NCBI GenBank assembly: GCA_002723255.1
Contig: PBNW01000038.1
Coordinates: 19,102 to 83,101, forward strand
From: Pelagibacterium sp.
GTDB taxonomy: Bacteria > Pseudomonadota > Alphaproteobacteria > Rhizobiales > Devosiaceae
Direction of reading: 5' to 3'
Length of the DNA: 64,000 nt
Shown: in pieces, positions 9,877-18,614 of the stretch
How the letters are laid out: every line of letters starts with the position of its first letter
Position numbering within the stretch: position 1 is the first letter of the stretch
Translations under genes and position numbers: made by a program
The notes under the pieces: model-generated
Databases searched by the model: none
Seen by the model: only the letters and a program-made list of their open reading frames with translations
What the model was told of the DNA's origin: nothing

Positions 9877-10614
9877 TTAGACACCTCCCATGCGGCGGGC
9901 CATGAATTTTTCCAGCCCCACGAACCCGTCATAGATCAAGACCGCCAGAGCGCCCACGATCAGCCCGCCCTGCAAGACGAAAGCCGTGTTGCCCGAAACC
10001 AGCCCGGCAATGATCACTTCGCCCAGGGTGCGGGCCGCAACGGTCGAGCCGATGGTGGCGGTCGAGAGCGAGATGACTGCCGAAAGCCTGATGCCCGCAA
10101 GGATCACCGGAAGCGCCAGCGGCAATTCGACCCCCGCCAGACGCTGCCAGCCGGTCATGCCGGTGCCGCGCGATGCCTCGCGCACCGAGGGAGCCAGCGA
10201 CGTCAGCCCGGTCAGGGCGTTCTCGAAAATCGGCAGCAACCCATACAAAAACAGCGCAACCAGAGTTGGCCCTGTGCCAAACCCGAGCATGGGCACAGCC
10301 AGCGCCAAAACCGCGACCGGCGGGAAGGTCTGCCCGATATTGGCGATGGCGCGCGAAAGGGGCAGGAATTCCTCGCCGAACGGGCGCGTGACCAGAATGG
10401 CCAGCCCGACCGCGAACAGCGTTGCGAGCACGGTGGCAAACCCCACGATGGCCAGATGACTCAGGGTGAGCGAGAGGATGGTCGTCTGGGTGTAGATCGG
10501 CGGTGTGCCCTCGCGCACCAGCGGCGCAAGCAGCGGCGCAAAGCTTTGCGGCGTCACGATGAACGCGATGAGCAACGCCAGAACCACCAGCCTTATGACG
10601 ACCCCGATCTTCAT
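9877..10614 (-). CDS. Osmoprotectant ABC transporter permease, YehW-like
   Basis: A 245-residue inner-membrane permease of the glycine betaine/carnitine/choline (OpuCB, YehW) family with about six hydrophobic segments. The conserved region EASRGTGMTGWQRLAGVELP (around residues 143-162) is the ATPase-contact loop. It is the last gene of a four-gene operon ordered binding protein, long permease, ATPase, short permease, exactly as in E. coli yehZYXW. Its ATG overlaps the ATPase stop by 4 bases, so translation is coupled. Together with the YehY-like permease it should form the membrane channel. Substrate is probably a compatible solute. Confidence 0.87.
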   Translation of the reverse strand: MKIGVVIRLVVLALLIAFIVTPQSFAPLLAPLVREGTPPIYTQTTILSLTLSHLAIVGFATVLATLFAVGLAILVTRPFGEEFLPLSRAIANIGQTFPPVAVLALAVPMLGFGTGPTLVALFLYGLLPIFENALTGLTSLAPSVREASRGTGMTGWQRLAGVELPLALPVILAGIRLSAVISLSTATIGSTVAARTLGEVIIAGLVSGNTAFVLQGGLIVGALAVLIYDGFVGLEKFMARRMGGV

Positions 10615-11546
10615 TGCGGCCGCGCTGCCCGTTTTTCCAGCGCCGCGCGGGTGACGATGCCGATGGGTACGCCGTCTTTGGTCACCGGCAGGGCCGGTCG
10701 CTGCGACCAGAGCATTGCCGAATAGGCGTCGCGCAGCGACAGGTGGGTGTCGACAGGCTGGCCCTCGGCCTCGCCCGGTTCGACCACCGAAGATACGTGA
10801 TCGAGGGTCAAAAGCCTAAACGCCTTGTCGCCAGATCCCAGCATCGCCTCGACGAAATCGTCCACCGGATTGGCGATGATTTCCTGGGGCGAAGCGTATT
10901 GCAAAACCTTGCCCTCGCTCATCACGGCGATGCGGTCGCCCAGCCGGATGGCCTCGTCCATGTCGTGGGTGACAAGGACGACGGTGGTGCCCAGCCGCTG
11001 CTGGATTTCCACCAGATCGGCCTGCGCCTTGGCGCGGATGATCGGGTCGAGCGCGCCGTACGGCTCGTCCATGAGCAGGACCAGCGGTCCGGCGGCGAGG
11101 GCGCGGGCGACCCCGACACGCTGTTTCTGGCCACCCGAAAGCTCGTGCGGCATGCGCGAGCGGTATTGGTCGGGCTCGAGCTGGAACATCTCCAAAAGCT
11201 CGTCCACCCGCGCGGAGATCTTGTGCTTGTCCCAGCCCAAAAGGCGCGGGACGGTGCCGATATTGTGGGCGACGTCGCGATGGGGAAACAGCCCGTGCCC
11301 CTGAATGGCGTAGCCGATCTGGCGCCGCAATTCGTAGGGGGGCAGATCGTGAGTATCCTGGCCGTCGATGCGAATGGCGCCGGCACTGGGCTCGACCAGC
11401 CGGTTGATCATGCGCAACAGCGTGGTCTTGCCCGAGCCCGAGGTGCCCACGATGGCAACGATTTCCCGGCTGGGGATGGAGAGCGTTACATCGTCGACGA
11501 CGGCGCGGCCGTCATAGGTCTTGGTGAGATGGTCGATTTCGATCAT
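10611..11546 (-). CDS. Osmoprotectant ABC transporter ATP-binding protein, YehX/OpuCA-like
   Basis: A 311-residue ABC ATPase with all nucleotide-binding motifs: Walker A at residues 34-42 (GTSGSGKTT), signature LSGGQKQR, Walker B VLLMDEPYGALDP and the switch His in VTHDMDEA. The C-terminal 70 residues (PALPVTKDGVPIGIVTRAALE) look like a CBS-type regulatory domain, which in OpuA-type ATPases senses ionic strength; here only about one CBS unit seems present. It overlaps both permease genes by 4 bases, giving tight translational coupling. It energises import of an osmoprotectant. Confidence 0.88.
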   Translation of the reverse strand: MIEIDHLTKTYDGRAVVDDVTLSIPSREIVAIVGTSGSGKTTLLRMINRLVEPSAGAIRIDGQDTHDLPPYELRRQIGYAIQGHGLFPHRDVAHNIGTVPRLLGWDKHKISARVDELLEMFQLEPDQYRSRMPHELSGGQKQRVGVARALAAGPLVLLMDEPYGALDPIIRAKAQADLVEIQQRLGTTVVLVTHDMDEAIRLGDRIAVMSEGKVLQYASPQEIIANPVDDFVEAMLGSGDKAFRLLTLDHVSSVVEPGEAEGQPVDTHLSLRDAYSAMLWSQRPALPVTKDGVPIGIVTRAALEKRAARPQ

Positions 11547-12727
11547 GGTCTTGCCCTCTGGCGGCCCTGGCTCAATTCCACCCCGGCGTCGAGCACGATG
11601 GCCGCCGCGAACGCCATGGCGACGGCGGGGATCGCCCCGAGCAGAACGAGCGGCATGGCGGTTTGCGAAATGCCCTGGAACACGAAGGTGCCAAGCCCCC
11701 CGCCCCCGATCAGCCCGGCGATGACCGCCAGACCGATATTCTGGACCAAAATGATGCGGATACCGGTGAGGATCACCGGGAAAGCCAGAGGCAGCAAAAC
11801 ACCTGTCATGCGCTGCCCATTGGTCATGCCCATGCCGCGCGCTGCTTCATTGGCATCGCGCGGCACCCCGTCAAGGCCGACGACGGTGTTGGACACAATG
11901 GGCAGCAGCGAATAGGCAAACAGCGCCAGAAAGGCCGGGGCGTAGCCGATACCGCCGATGCCAAGCTCGCGCGCGCCGGGCACGTTGGCGCCGATCCAGG
12001 CCATGGGCGCGATCAACAGCCCGAACAGCGCAATCGAGGGGACGGTCTGGACCACATTGAGGCTGCCCAGAATACCGGCCCGGACGCGGGGTATGCGGTA
12101 GCACACGATTCCCACCGGAACCCCGATCAGCACCGCCGCGGCCACCGATCCGAAGGCAAGAAACAGATGGACCTGCAATTGGGCAAAAAACGCCGACTGC
12201 CGACCCTGATATTCGCGCATCACCGCCAGATCGTCCCACAGGCCCGAAGCAAGGATGCCCCACAGAACCGCGGCCACACCGATCAGAATGCCGACCCGGG
12301 CGAACGGCCCGAGCTTGAGCCGCGCCAGTGCATCGGTCGCGGCCAGCGCAAAAGCAAAGACCATGATCCACACACCCGAGCCGGGCGAAACACGGGCATA
12401 GGTATCGCCTTCGGGGATCAAAGCGGATGCCCCCATGCCCACGGCGACCGCCAGCGCGATCAGCGCGAGGCTGGCGACCGCGAGCCGGATAGCGAGCGGG
12501 GTCTTGAGCAGCAGGACCAGGAGCGCAACGGCCAGCGCACCATAAAGCGCGATGCCGCCGACGCCCAGCGCGTCCCAGGCGGGAACCGCCTCGCCGGGGA
12601 CGATCCGGTTGGCGCGAAAGACGAGAAAGGACTGAAAGACGAGCGCGAAAAGCCCCAGAGCGGCAACAACCACTCCGAGCTTGTCGATACGCAATGAATG
12701 TGTCCCGGCCCGGGCGAGCGCCGTCAA
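11543..12727 (-). CDS. Osmoprotectant ABC transporter permease, YehY-like (long form)
   Basis: A 394-residue inner-membrane permease. The N-terminal half has extra hydrophobic segments beyond the usual core, which is what distinguishes YehY from the shorter YehW; the C-terminal half holds the standard permease core with the ATPase loop DANEAARGMGMTNGQRMTGV. The apparent start is a TTG at 12727 with no convincing ribosome site; a second TTG 11 codons further in is an alternative, so the exact start is unsure. It ends with a 4-base overlap into the ATPase gene. It pairs with the YehW-like subunit. Confidence 0.85.
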   Translation of the reverse strand: MTALARAGTHSLRIDKLGVVVAALGLFALVFQSFLVFRANRIVPGEAVPAWDALGVGGIALYGALAVALLVLLLKTPLAIRLAVASLALIALAVAVGMGASALIPEGDTYARVSPGSGVWIMVFAFALAATDALARLKLGPFARVGILIGVAAVLWGILASGLWDDLAVMREYQGRQSAFFAQLQVHLFLAFGSVAAAVLIGVPVGIVCYRIPRVRAGILGSLNVVQTVPSIALFGLLIAPMAWIGANVPGARELGIGGIGYAPAFLALFAYSLLPIVSNTVVGLDGVPRDANEAARGMGMTNGQRMTGVLLPLAFPVILTGIRIILVQNIGLAVIAGLIGGGGLGTFVFQGISQTAMPLVLLGAIPAVAMAFAAAIVLDAGVELSQGRQRARP

Positions 12728-12769
12728 GATGGTTGGGGCCGCGCGAGGTTAGGCGCGGCCCTTTCCCTT

Positions 12770-13675
12770 TTAGAGAAAGCCGTTTTCGGTCAGGTAGGAT
12801 TCGGCGACCGCTTCGGCCGGTTCGCCTCCCACCTGCACGCGGCCGTTGAGATCCTGCAGCACTTCGAGCGTCAGGCCCTCAAACACCGGGGCAAGGATTT
12901 CCGCGATCTGCGGATATTCGTCCAGCACGTCCTGGCGGATGATCGGCGCAGGCGCATAGACCGGCTGCACGCCCATATCGTCATCCATGACCACGAGCCC
13001 GGACGGCGCGATGCCGCCATCGGTGCCATAGACCATGGCCGCGTTGGCGCCCGAGGTCTGGTTGGCCGCAGCCGAAATGGTCGCTGCGGTGTCGCCACCC
13101 GAAAGCTGGATCAACTGGTCTGAAGAAAGCTCGAACCCGTAGGCCTCCTGAAAGGCGGGCAAGGCAGCAGGCGAGGTCACGAACTCGCTCGATGCGGCAA
13201 GCACGATTTCACCGCCATCAGCGATATAGGCGCCGAAATCGGACATGGTCGCCAGCCCGTTTTCCTCGGCGACATCCGAGCGCACGGCAATGGCCCATGT
13301 GTTGTTGGCCGGCGAAGGCGTGAGCCAGACGACACCGTTTTCGGAAAGGTCCATTTCGGCAACCCGGTCGAACCCGGCCTGCGCGTCATTCCAGACGTCT
13401 TCGTCCTCAAGACCGAAAAAGAACGCGCCATTGCCCGTATATTCCGGGTAGATGTCGATCTGGCCGGCTGCAATCGCCTCGCGCACGATGGGCGTCGCGC
13501 CAAGCTGGATGCGGTTCTCGGTCTCGATATCGTTGGCCTGCAGCATCTGGGCAATGATGTTGCCCAAAACACCACCCTCGGTATCGATCTTGGACGAGAC
13601 GACCACCTGCCCGTAGGCAGTCGTGGTCAGCGCGGCAGCAACAGCCGCGCCAGCAATGATGGAAAGCAGTTTCAC
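12770..13675 (-). CDS. Osmoprotectant ABC transporter substrate-binding protein, YehZ/OsmF-like
   Basis: A 301-residue periplasmic binding protein with an N-terminal signal peptide (hydrophobic core IIAGAAVAAALTTTAYG, cleavage near residue 22). The mature protein begins with VVVSSKIDTEGGVLGNIIAQ, the start of the OpuAC-type fold, and contains the family stretch DIYPEYTGNGAFFFG. It leads the four-gene yehZYXW-type operon and sits 42 bases upstream of the long permease. In enterobacteria this system is osmotically and stationary-phase induced and has low glycine betaine affinity; whether that holds here is not visible. A palindromic repeat lies in the upstream intergenic region. Confidence 0.87.
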   Translation of the reverse strand: MKLLSIIAGAAVAAALTTTAYGQVVVSSKIDTEGGVLGNIIAQMLQANDIETENRIQLGATPIVREAIAAGQIDIYPEYTGNGAFFFGLEDEDVWNDAQAGFDRVAEMDLSENGVVWLTPSPANNTWAIAVRSDVAEENGLATMSDFGAYIADGGEIVLAASSEFVTSPAALPAFQEAYGFELSSDQLIQLSGGDTAATISAAANQTSGANAAMVYGTDGGIAPSGLVVMDDDMGVQPVYAPAPIIRQDVLDEYPQIAEILAPVFEGLTLEVLQDLNGRVQVGGEPAEAVAESYLTENGFL

Positions 13676-13830
13676 GGATTTTCTCCCGGTCTGACTCTGG
13701 TCATGGACTCAGCCTCGTAGCCTACAGCCTGAAGCCGGGATGACCACCCCTGAGTTTAGAAATTATCGTGAACGGATTTTGTTCCCTTTGAGGTCCGCGA
13801 TGAACTGGCCGCCACGCAAAATAACCTCGT

Positions 13831-13929
13831 GTCACCCCGGCCCGGAGCCGGGGTCCAGTACACTCGGATTTTTTGGCTGAAGCCCAGGCGCTGCCGTTTA
13901 CTGGATCCCGGGTCTTCGCCCGGGATGAC
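13831..13929. repeat. 99-bp palindromic interspersed repeat (REP/MITE-like), copy 2
   Basis: Left arm GTCACCCCGGCCCGGAGCCG and a right arm that is its near reverse complement (ending CGGGATGAC) bracket a 38-base centre, with both arms carrying the CCAGTA inner end seen in copy 1 at 8790-8887. The arms here are more diverged than in copy 1. A half copy, GAAGCCGGGATGACCACC plus the same TGAGTTT flank, lies at about 13731-13757, suggesting a partly decayed neighbour. The 287-base gap between the OsmF-like gene and the NTF2-like gene otherwise holds only the OsmF promoter. Confidence 0.78.
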
Positions 13930-13962
13930 CGCTGAGTTTGTGTAGCCTTCACGGGAAAAGCG

Positions 13963-14445
13963 CTACCCCATCGAATAAGGCAGATACCCGATAAACCCCG
14001 TGAGCTTCCACGCGCCCTCGATCCGCGCCAGCGTATAGACCGACTGCCAGTCGAGGATGTCGAAGGTGCCGTCTTTCATGGCGACCTTGCCGTTGAACTT
14101 CTTGTGCGCCAGCGCGCGGTCTGCGGTGATTTCGATGTCGGTGAGTTCGGTCGCGCCGAATACGCCGGCCCGGGCGGTTTCGATTTCGGCCCGAGGCGCG
14201 AAATCGCGGGCGCCGGCCAGCCAGGAATCGCGATAGCTCTCCAGCGTCGGGAAACTGACCCGCCAGTCATCGGGATTGCCCGAGGCCCTGCCATCGATGC
14301 CCATGAAGCGCTCGGCGGCGAAATCGGGTTCGACCATCGACCAGTCACACGCCAGAAACGCCTCGATGTCGCGCGCCACCAGCATTTCCCAGATGGCATG
14401 GCGATCGGGGTCATCGGCGAAGGGATTGAGCGCGTAAAGGTCCAT
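13963..14445 (-). CDS. Hypothetical NTF2-like (SnoaL-fold) protein
   Basis: A 160-residue soluble protein. Its pattern of an N-terminal helical region, a W-x-V-S-F stretch and a C-terminal beta region ending in a conserved-looking W-K-L-T-G-F motif (EGAWKLTGFIGYLPYSMG) suggests the cone-shaped NTF2/SnoaL fold. No catalytic function can be assigned. Its ATG directly abuts the stop of the GNAT gene (TAAATG), so it is the last gene of the chitin-oligosaccharide importer operon and is probably translated by re-initiation. It may bind a small molecule related to that pathway; that is only a guess from context. Confidence 0.6.
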   Translation of the reverse strand: MDLYALNPFADDPDRHAIWEMLVARDIEAFLACDWSMVEPDFAAERFMGIDGRASGNPDDWRVSFPTLESYRDSWLAGARDFAPRAEIETARAGVFGATELTDIEITADRALAHKKFNGKVAMKDGTFDILDWQSVYTLARIEGAWKLTGFIGYLPYSMG

Positions 14446-14907
14446 TTATTTGAGCATGTCCCTGTAGATGCCCGGTTTGGAATTGGGGATTTCCATGGCG
14501 TCGAGCTTCTTTTTGTAAAAGTCCACAGGCCCCGGATCGCCAATCACCGCGTAAGCAAAGCCCCTGTCGCGCAGATCTTCGAGCGTTCGGAACAACAGCG
14601 CCTCCCCGATCCCCCGCCCGCGCGCCGTTTCGAGCACGCCGGTCGGCCCAAAAAAGCCCCGCGCCGTGACATCGCCGCAGGCAAAACCCAAAAGGCCCGA
14701 CGCATCCGTCGCCAGCCACACATCGATGGGCTGGTGGGAAAACCCCACTTCGACCTCGCTGCGCCAATGGCGGGAAAAATGGGCCTCGACCCAGTCGGCA
14801 ACCAGCCCGCGCTCGGGAGGGAGCGCCCGGCGCAGGGTGGCACCTTGTCCCGAAACGCGCGAATAGTCGTAGCGGGGAAGATCGTAAAGGCGAACGAGAA
14901 GGTCCAT
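14446..14907 (-). CDS. GNAT-family N-acetyltransferase
   Basis: A 153-residue acyltransferase of the GNAT fold. The acetyl-CoA binding signature is visible in the ARGRGIGEALLFRTLEDL stretch (about residues 93-110), followed by GFAYAVIGDPGPVDFYKKK, the usual beta-5/alpha-4 region. I chose the ATG at 14907, which begins MDLLVRLYDLPRYDYSRV, because it overlaps the stop of the upstream ATPase gene as TGATG, giving tight coupling; the longer frame reads antisense into the ATPase gene. It sits in the chitin-oligosaccharide importer operon, so an amino sugar or its derivative is an attractive substrate, but the substrate is not visible from sequence. Confidence 0.75.
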   Translation of the reverse strand: MDLLVRLYDLPRYDYSRVSGQGATLRRALPPERGLVADWVEAHFSRHWRSEVEVGFSHQPIDVWLATDASGLLGFACGDVTARGFFGPTGVLETARGRGIGEALLFRTLEDLRDRGFAYAVIGDPGPVDFYKKKLDAMEIPNSKPGIYRDMLK

Positions 14908-15851
14908 CAGGTGGCGTCCATGTCCTGGAATCTGTGACGCACAAAATGCCCCGGCTCGACCTCGACGGGCAAGCCCGCCGGCTTGCGCGCCAGCGCCCGC
15001 ACCTTTTCGATGTTCTGGGCAAACGCCCTGCCCCCATCCGCATCGGCAACAAAGCGGACATTGGGGTCTGGCACGGCCGAGAGCAGCACCTTGGTATAGG
15101 CATGTTGCGGATTGGAAATAACGCTGTCCGAGGGCCCCCACTCGACCACCTGCCCACCGAACATTACCGCGGTGTCCTCAGCCAGATAATGGGCGGTGGC
15201 GATATCGTGGGTAATGTAGAGGAATGTGATGCCGCGCTCGGCCTTCATGCGTTGCATCAGGCCCAGCACCGATTTGCGGATCGACACGTCGAGCATGGAG
15301 GTGGGCTCGTCCGCAACGATCAGTTCGGCCCCCACCGCAAGCGCCCGGGCCAGATTGACCCGCTGGCGCTGGCCGCCCGACAGTTCGTGCGGATATTTTT
15401 CCAGCGTCACGGCGGGGTCCAGTTCCACATCGGCCAGAACGCCCCGCACCTCATCGGCCAGCCCGCTGCCGCCAAGCTTTTTGTGCAGTTTGAGCGGGCG
15501 TTCGAGGTGGTGACGGATGGTATGGGCCGGATTGAGCGCGGCAAACGGGTCCTGAAACACCATCTGCACGGCCTGCGAATAGGCAAGTTCCTCGGCGCGC
15601 CCCTTGATATCGGCAATGTTGCGGCCCTTGAACCTCACCTGGCCTTCAGAAAGCTGAAACAACCGGGTGACGGCCCGCCCGATTGTCGATTTGCCCGAGC
15701 CCGATTCACCAACGATGGCAAGGGCCCTGCCCTTTTCAACGCTCAGCGAGACATTGCGCATGGCAACGACCTCCTTGGCGGCGCCGAACATGGGCTTGAG
15801 ATGAAAGACTTTCGAGGCGTTGTCGATTTCGAGAAGCGGTGCGTCAGACAT
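14907..15851 (-). CDS. Oligopeptide/chitooligosaccharide-type ABC transporter ATP-binding protein, DppF/OppF-like
   Basis: A 314-residue ABC ATPase of the peptide-importer class with Walker A GESGSGKST, signature LSGGQRQR, Walker B LIVADEPTSMLD and switch His in ITHDIATA. The C-terminal region carries the oligopeptide-type extension with SDSVISNPQHAYTKVLLSAVP, typical of OppF/DppF. The ATG at 15851 is preferred over a TTG one codon earlier: it overlaps the upstream ATPase stop (TGATG) and has GGGAGG upstream. With the DppD-like subunit it powers the importer. The binding protein indicates chitin oligosaccharides rather than peptides as cargo. Confidence 0.87.
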   Translation of the reverse strand: MSDAPLLEIDNASKVFHLKPMFGAAKEVVAMRNVSLSVEKGRALAIVGESGSGKSTIGRAVTRLFQLSEGQVRFKGRNIADIKGRAEELAYSQAVQMVFQDPFAALNPAHTIRHHLERPLKLHKKLGGSGLADEVRGVLADVELDPAVTLEKYPHELSGGQRQRVNLARALAVGAELIVADEPTSMLDVSIRKSVLGLMQRMKAERGITFLYITHDIATAHYLAEDTAVMFGGQVVEWGPSDSVISNPQHAYTKVLLSAVPDPNVRFVADADGGRAFAQNIEKVRALARKPAGLPVEVEPGHFVRHRFQDMDAT

Positions 15852-16648
15852 CAACTTGCCTCCCTCACTGCGATCTTTGGCATCGCATCCCAGAGCTTGC
15901 GCGTGTAGTCGTGCTGCGGATCGGAAACGATGGCGGCGGTCGGCGCGTGTTCGACGATCTCGCCCTCGAGCATCACGGCGATCCGATCGGCAAACTGGCT
16001 CATCAGCGCCAGATCATGGGTTATGAACAGGATCGAGAACCCGAACTGCGCCTTGAGCGCCATGATTTCCTGCAGGATTTCGCGCTGCACCACCACATCG
16101 AGCGCCGTGGTGGGCTCGTCCATGATGATCAGCTTGGGGTTGAGCGCCAGCGCCATGGTCAGCACCACCCGCTGGCGCATGCCGCCCGAAAGCTGGTGCG
16201 GGTAATCGTCGAGCCGTGCGGCGGGGATGCCGACAAGAGCCAACAGCTCTTCGGCCCGCGCCCGGATTTCCGGCCGTGAAAGGCCAGTGTGCCGCGCCAG
16301 CATGTCACGGAACTGCTCGAATAGGGTCAGCACCGGATTGAGCGAGTTCATCGCGCTTTGAAACACCATGGACACCGACGACCAGCGCCATTTTTCCAGT
16401 TTGGCGGCCGGCATGGCCAGCACATCGGTGCCATCGATCGTAATGGAGCCCTTGGAGATGATGGCGGGCGGGCGGTGCAGGCGCATCAGGGAAAAGGCGA
16501 TCGTCGATTTCCCCGAACCCGATTCTCCGGCCAGCCCCATCACCTCGCCCTGCCCGATATCGAAATCGACGTTCCTGACGGCGGTGAACAACCCCTTGCC
16601 GGTGAGATAATCGACCTGCAAGCCGCGAACCGAAACCAGTGCTCTCAT
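15851..16648 (-). CDS. Oligopeptide/chitooligosaccharide-type ABC transporter ATP-binding protein, DppD-like
   Basis: A 265-residue ABC ATPase, Walker A GESGSGKST, signature LSGGMRQR, Walker B LIIMDEPTTALD and switch His in ITHDLALM. It is shorter than typical DppD (about 325 residues): it stops soon after IVSDPQHDYTRKLWDAMPKI and lacks most of the C-terminal oligopeptide extension, including the cysteines that bind an iron-sulfur cluster in some DppD proteins. Overlaps of a few bases on both sides tie it to the DppC and DppF genes. It forms the heterodimeric motor with the DppF-like protein. Confidence 0.86.
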   Translation of the reverse strand: MRALVSVRGLQVDYLTGKGLFTAVRNVDFDIGQGEVMGLAGESGSGKSTIAFSLMRLHRPPAIISKGSITIDGTDVLAMPAAKLEKWRWSSVSMVFQSAMNSLNPVLTLFEQFRDMLARHTGLSRPEIRARAEELLALVGIPAARLDDYPHQLSGGMRQRVVLTMALALNPKLIIMDEPTTALDVVVQREILQEIMALKAQFGFSILFITHDLALMSQFADRIAVMLEGEIVEHAPTAAIVSDPQHDYTRKLWDAMPKIAVREAS

Positions 16649-17562
16649 TGTGCTGCCTCCAGCTTGCCGGCCGCGCGCTGACGGTCGAGCTTTTCCTGCG
16701 CTTTGGCGGCCGCCGCTATGGTACCGAGCGTGCGCAGCCGCGGGTTGGAGATTTCATCGACCCCGAAATTGAGAAGCGAGAGCCCGATGCCGATGCCCGC
16801 CACCGCAACGGCCGGGGCCAGCACTTCCCACCACGCCCCCACGGTGATCGCCGATGAATTCTGGGCATGGTAGAGCATGGTGCCCCACGACACCGACATG
16901 GGATTGCCCAGGCCCAGAAATTCCAGCGTCGCCTGGGTGATGATGGTGTAGGTCACCGAACCGATGAAATTGAACCCTATGATCGAGAGCAGGTTGGGCA
17001 GCAATTCCACAAAGATCATCCGGTGGGCCGGCTCGCCGATCAACTCGGACGCCTGGATATATTCGCGCTGGCGCAAGGTCATTGTCTGGGCGCGCGTCAC
17101 CCGCGCCCCCCATGCCCATGAGGTCACCCCGATGATGATGGCGATGACGACGGGTGAGGTCTGGCCAACGAAGGCGGCGATCACCAAGAGCAGCGGCAGT
17201 TGGGGAATGACGAGCACGACATTGGTGCAGAAATTGATGATCTCGTCGATAACGCCCCCGAAATAGCCCGCGGCAATGCCCAAAACGGTGCCGATCATCA
17301 CCACCAGCAGCCCGGCGAAAAACCCTACGGCCAGCGAGGTGCGCGTGCCATAGACCAGTTGCGAAAAGACGTCGCGTCCCATCCGGGTCGTGCCCATCAG
17401 CGCCTCGCCATCGGGGGGCGTATGGGGGCGGCCCACCCGCGCCATGGGATCGGCGCCCAGGATCATCGGCCCGAAAACGGCGACCAGGACATAGGCGAGC
17501 ACGATCAGCAGGCCGAAGGCCGCCTTTCGGTTGCGCAGAAAAACCTTGAGGGTTTCAACCAT
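16645..17562 (-). CDS. Peptide-type ABC transporter permease, DppC-like
   Basis: A 305-residue inner-membrane permease of the DppC/OppC class. The N-terminal segment FLRNRKAAFGLLIVLAYVLV and the periplasmic stretch leading to GTTRMGRDVFSQLVYGTRTS are characteristic of the family, and the ATPase-contact loop is seen as QREYIQASELIGEPAHRM. The ATG at 17562 fits the family N-terminus; the in-frame codons before it belong to the adjacent gene. It is 4 bases from the DppB stop and overlaps the DppD start. A basic C-terminal tail of about 25 residues (AAAAKAQEKLDRQRAAGK) is longer than usual. Confidence 0.86.
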   Translation of the reverse strand: MVETLKVFLRNRKAAFGLLIVLAYVLVAVFGPMILGADPMARVGRPHTPPDGEALMGTTRMGRDVFSQLVYGTRTSLAVGFFAGLLVVMIGTVLGIAAGYFGGVIDEIINFCTNVVLVIPQLPLLLVIAAFVGQTSPVVIAIIIGVTSWAWGARVTRAQTMTLRQREYIQASELIGEPAHRMIFVELLPNLLSIIGFNFIGSVTYTIITQATLEFLGLGNPMSVSWGTMLYHAQNSSAITVGAWWEVLAPAVAVAGIGIGLSLLNFGVDEISNPRLRTLGTIAAAAKAQEKLDRQRAAGKLEAAQ

Positions 17563-17566
17563 GATC

Positions 17567-18544
17567 TCAGGCCCTCCGCAGACGCGGGTCGAGCAGCACA
17601 TAGGCCAGATCGACGATGAGGTTTGCCGTCAGGATCGCCAGCGTCATGATGAGCAGCTGGCCCTGGATGAGCGGGTAATCGCGGGTGACGATGCCGATAT
17701 AGAGCGTCTGGCCGAGGCCGGGATAGTTAAACACCACCTCGGTGACCAGCGAGCCGCCAAGGATTGCGCCCAGCGTCAGCCCCAGCGACGTGACCGAAGG
17801 CAGGAGCGCGTTGCGGGCCGCGTAGTTGAACTTGACCCGGCGTTCCGACAGCCCCTTGGCCAGGCCCATGATCACATGGTCCTCGCCGAGCTGGCCGATC
17901 ATGTTGTTGCGCATGGTGACCAGATAGCCGCCCACGAAAACGATCATCAGCGAGATGACCGGCATCAGGCCGTGGACGAAGACCGAGCTGATGTAGGTCC
18001 AGGTAAAGCCTGGGTCCAGGCTGGGATTGAAGGCATATCCGGTCGGCAGCCAGCGCAGGGCAACGCCGAAAACGAACAATGCGACAATGGCGATCACAAC
18101 CGGCGGAATGGCCTGCAGGGCCAGCGACGCGGGGGTGATGATGGCATCGAACGCCCCGCCGCGCTTCCAGGCGGCAAAAATGCCCATCAACGTGCCGATG
18201 GCAAAGGCCAGCACCGTCGCGCACCCGGCCAGAAGCAGCGTCCAGGGCAGCGCATAGCCGAGCCGCTCGTTGACCGTCTGGGGATAAAACCGGATCGAAT
18301 AGCCGAAATCGCCGGTAAACACCGATTTGAGATAGGAGAAATACTGCTCGTGCAGCGGACCTGTGGCAAACCCGAAGGTTTCGATCAGCGCGGCCCGCGC
18401 TTCGGGCGGGATCGTCGTTTGCGACTGGGCAAACATGATGTCGATGGGATTGCCGGGCATCAGCCGCGGCAGAATGAAATTGATGGTGGCCGCAACGAAG
18501 AATGCGGCGATGTAAAAGCCCAGTCGGCGCAGGACGAAAGCCAT
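17567..18544 (-). CDS. Peptide-type ABC transporter permease, DppB-like
   Basis: A 325-residue inner-membrane permease with the family start LRRLGFYIAAFFVAATINFI followed by LPRLMPGNPIDIM, typical of DppB/OppB. Six hydrophobic segments and the C-terminal GLGQTLYIGIVTRDYPLIQG motif of the class are present. It is the first permease after the binding protein, separated by 70 bases, and forms the channel with the DppC-like protein. In Vibrio the equivalent genes (VC0616-VC0619 as I recall) import chitin oligosaccharides; sequence similarity to peptide permeases alone would not have shown this. Confidence 0.87.
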   Translation of the reverse strand: MAFVLRRLGFYIAAFFVAATINFILPRLMPGNPIDIMFAQSQTTIPPEARAALIETFGFATGPLHEQYFSYLKSVFTGDFGYSIRFYPQTVNERLGYALPWTLLLAGCATVLAFAIGTLMGIFAAWKRGGAFDAIITPASLALQAIPPVVIAIVALFVFGVALRWLPTGYAFNPSLDPGFTWTYISSVFVHGLMPVISLMIVFVGGYLVTMRNNMIGQLGEDHVIMGLAKGLSERRVKFNYAARNALLPSVTSLGLTLGAILGGSLVTEVVFNYPGLGQTLYIGIVTRDYPLIQGQLLIMTLAILTANLIVDLAYVLLDPRLRRA

Positions 18545-18614
18545 TCTTTCTCTCCGCTACGAGGATGAGATGACGCGGCCCGAAGGCCGCGTCACAGAGA
18601 TGTCGGAGCAAGGA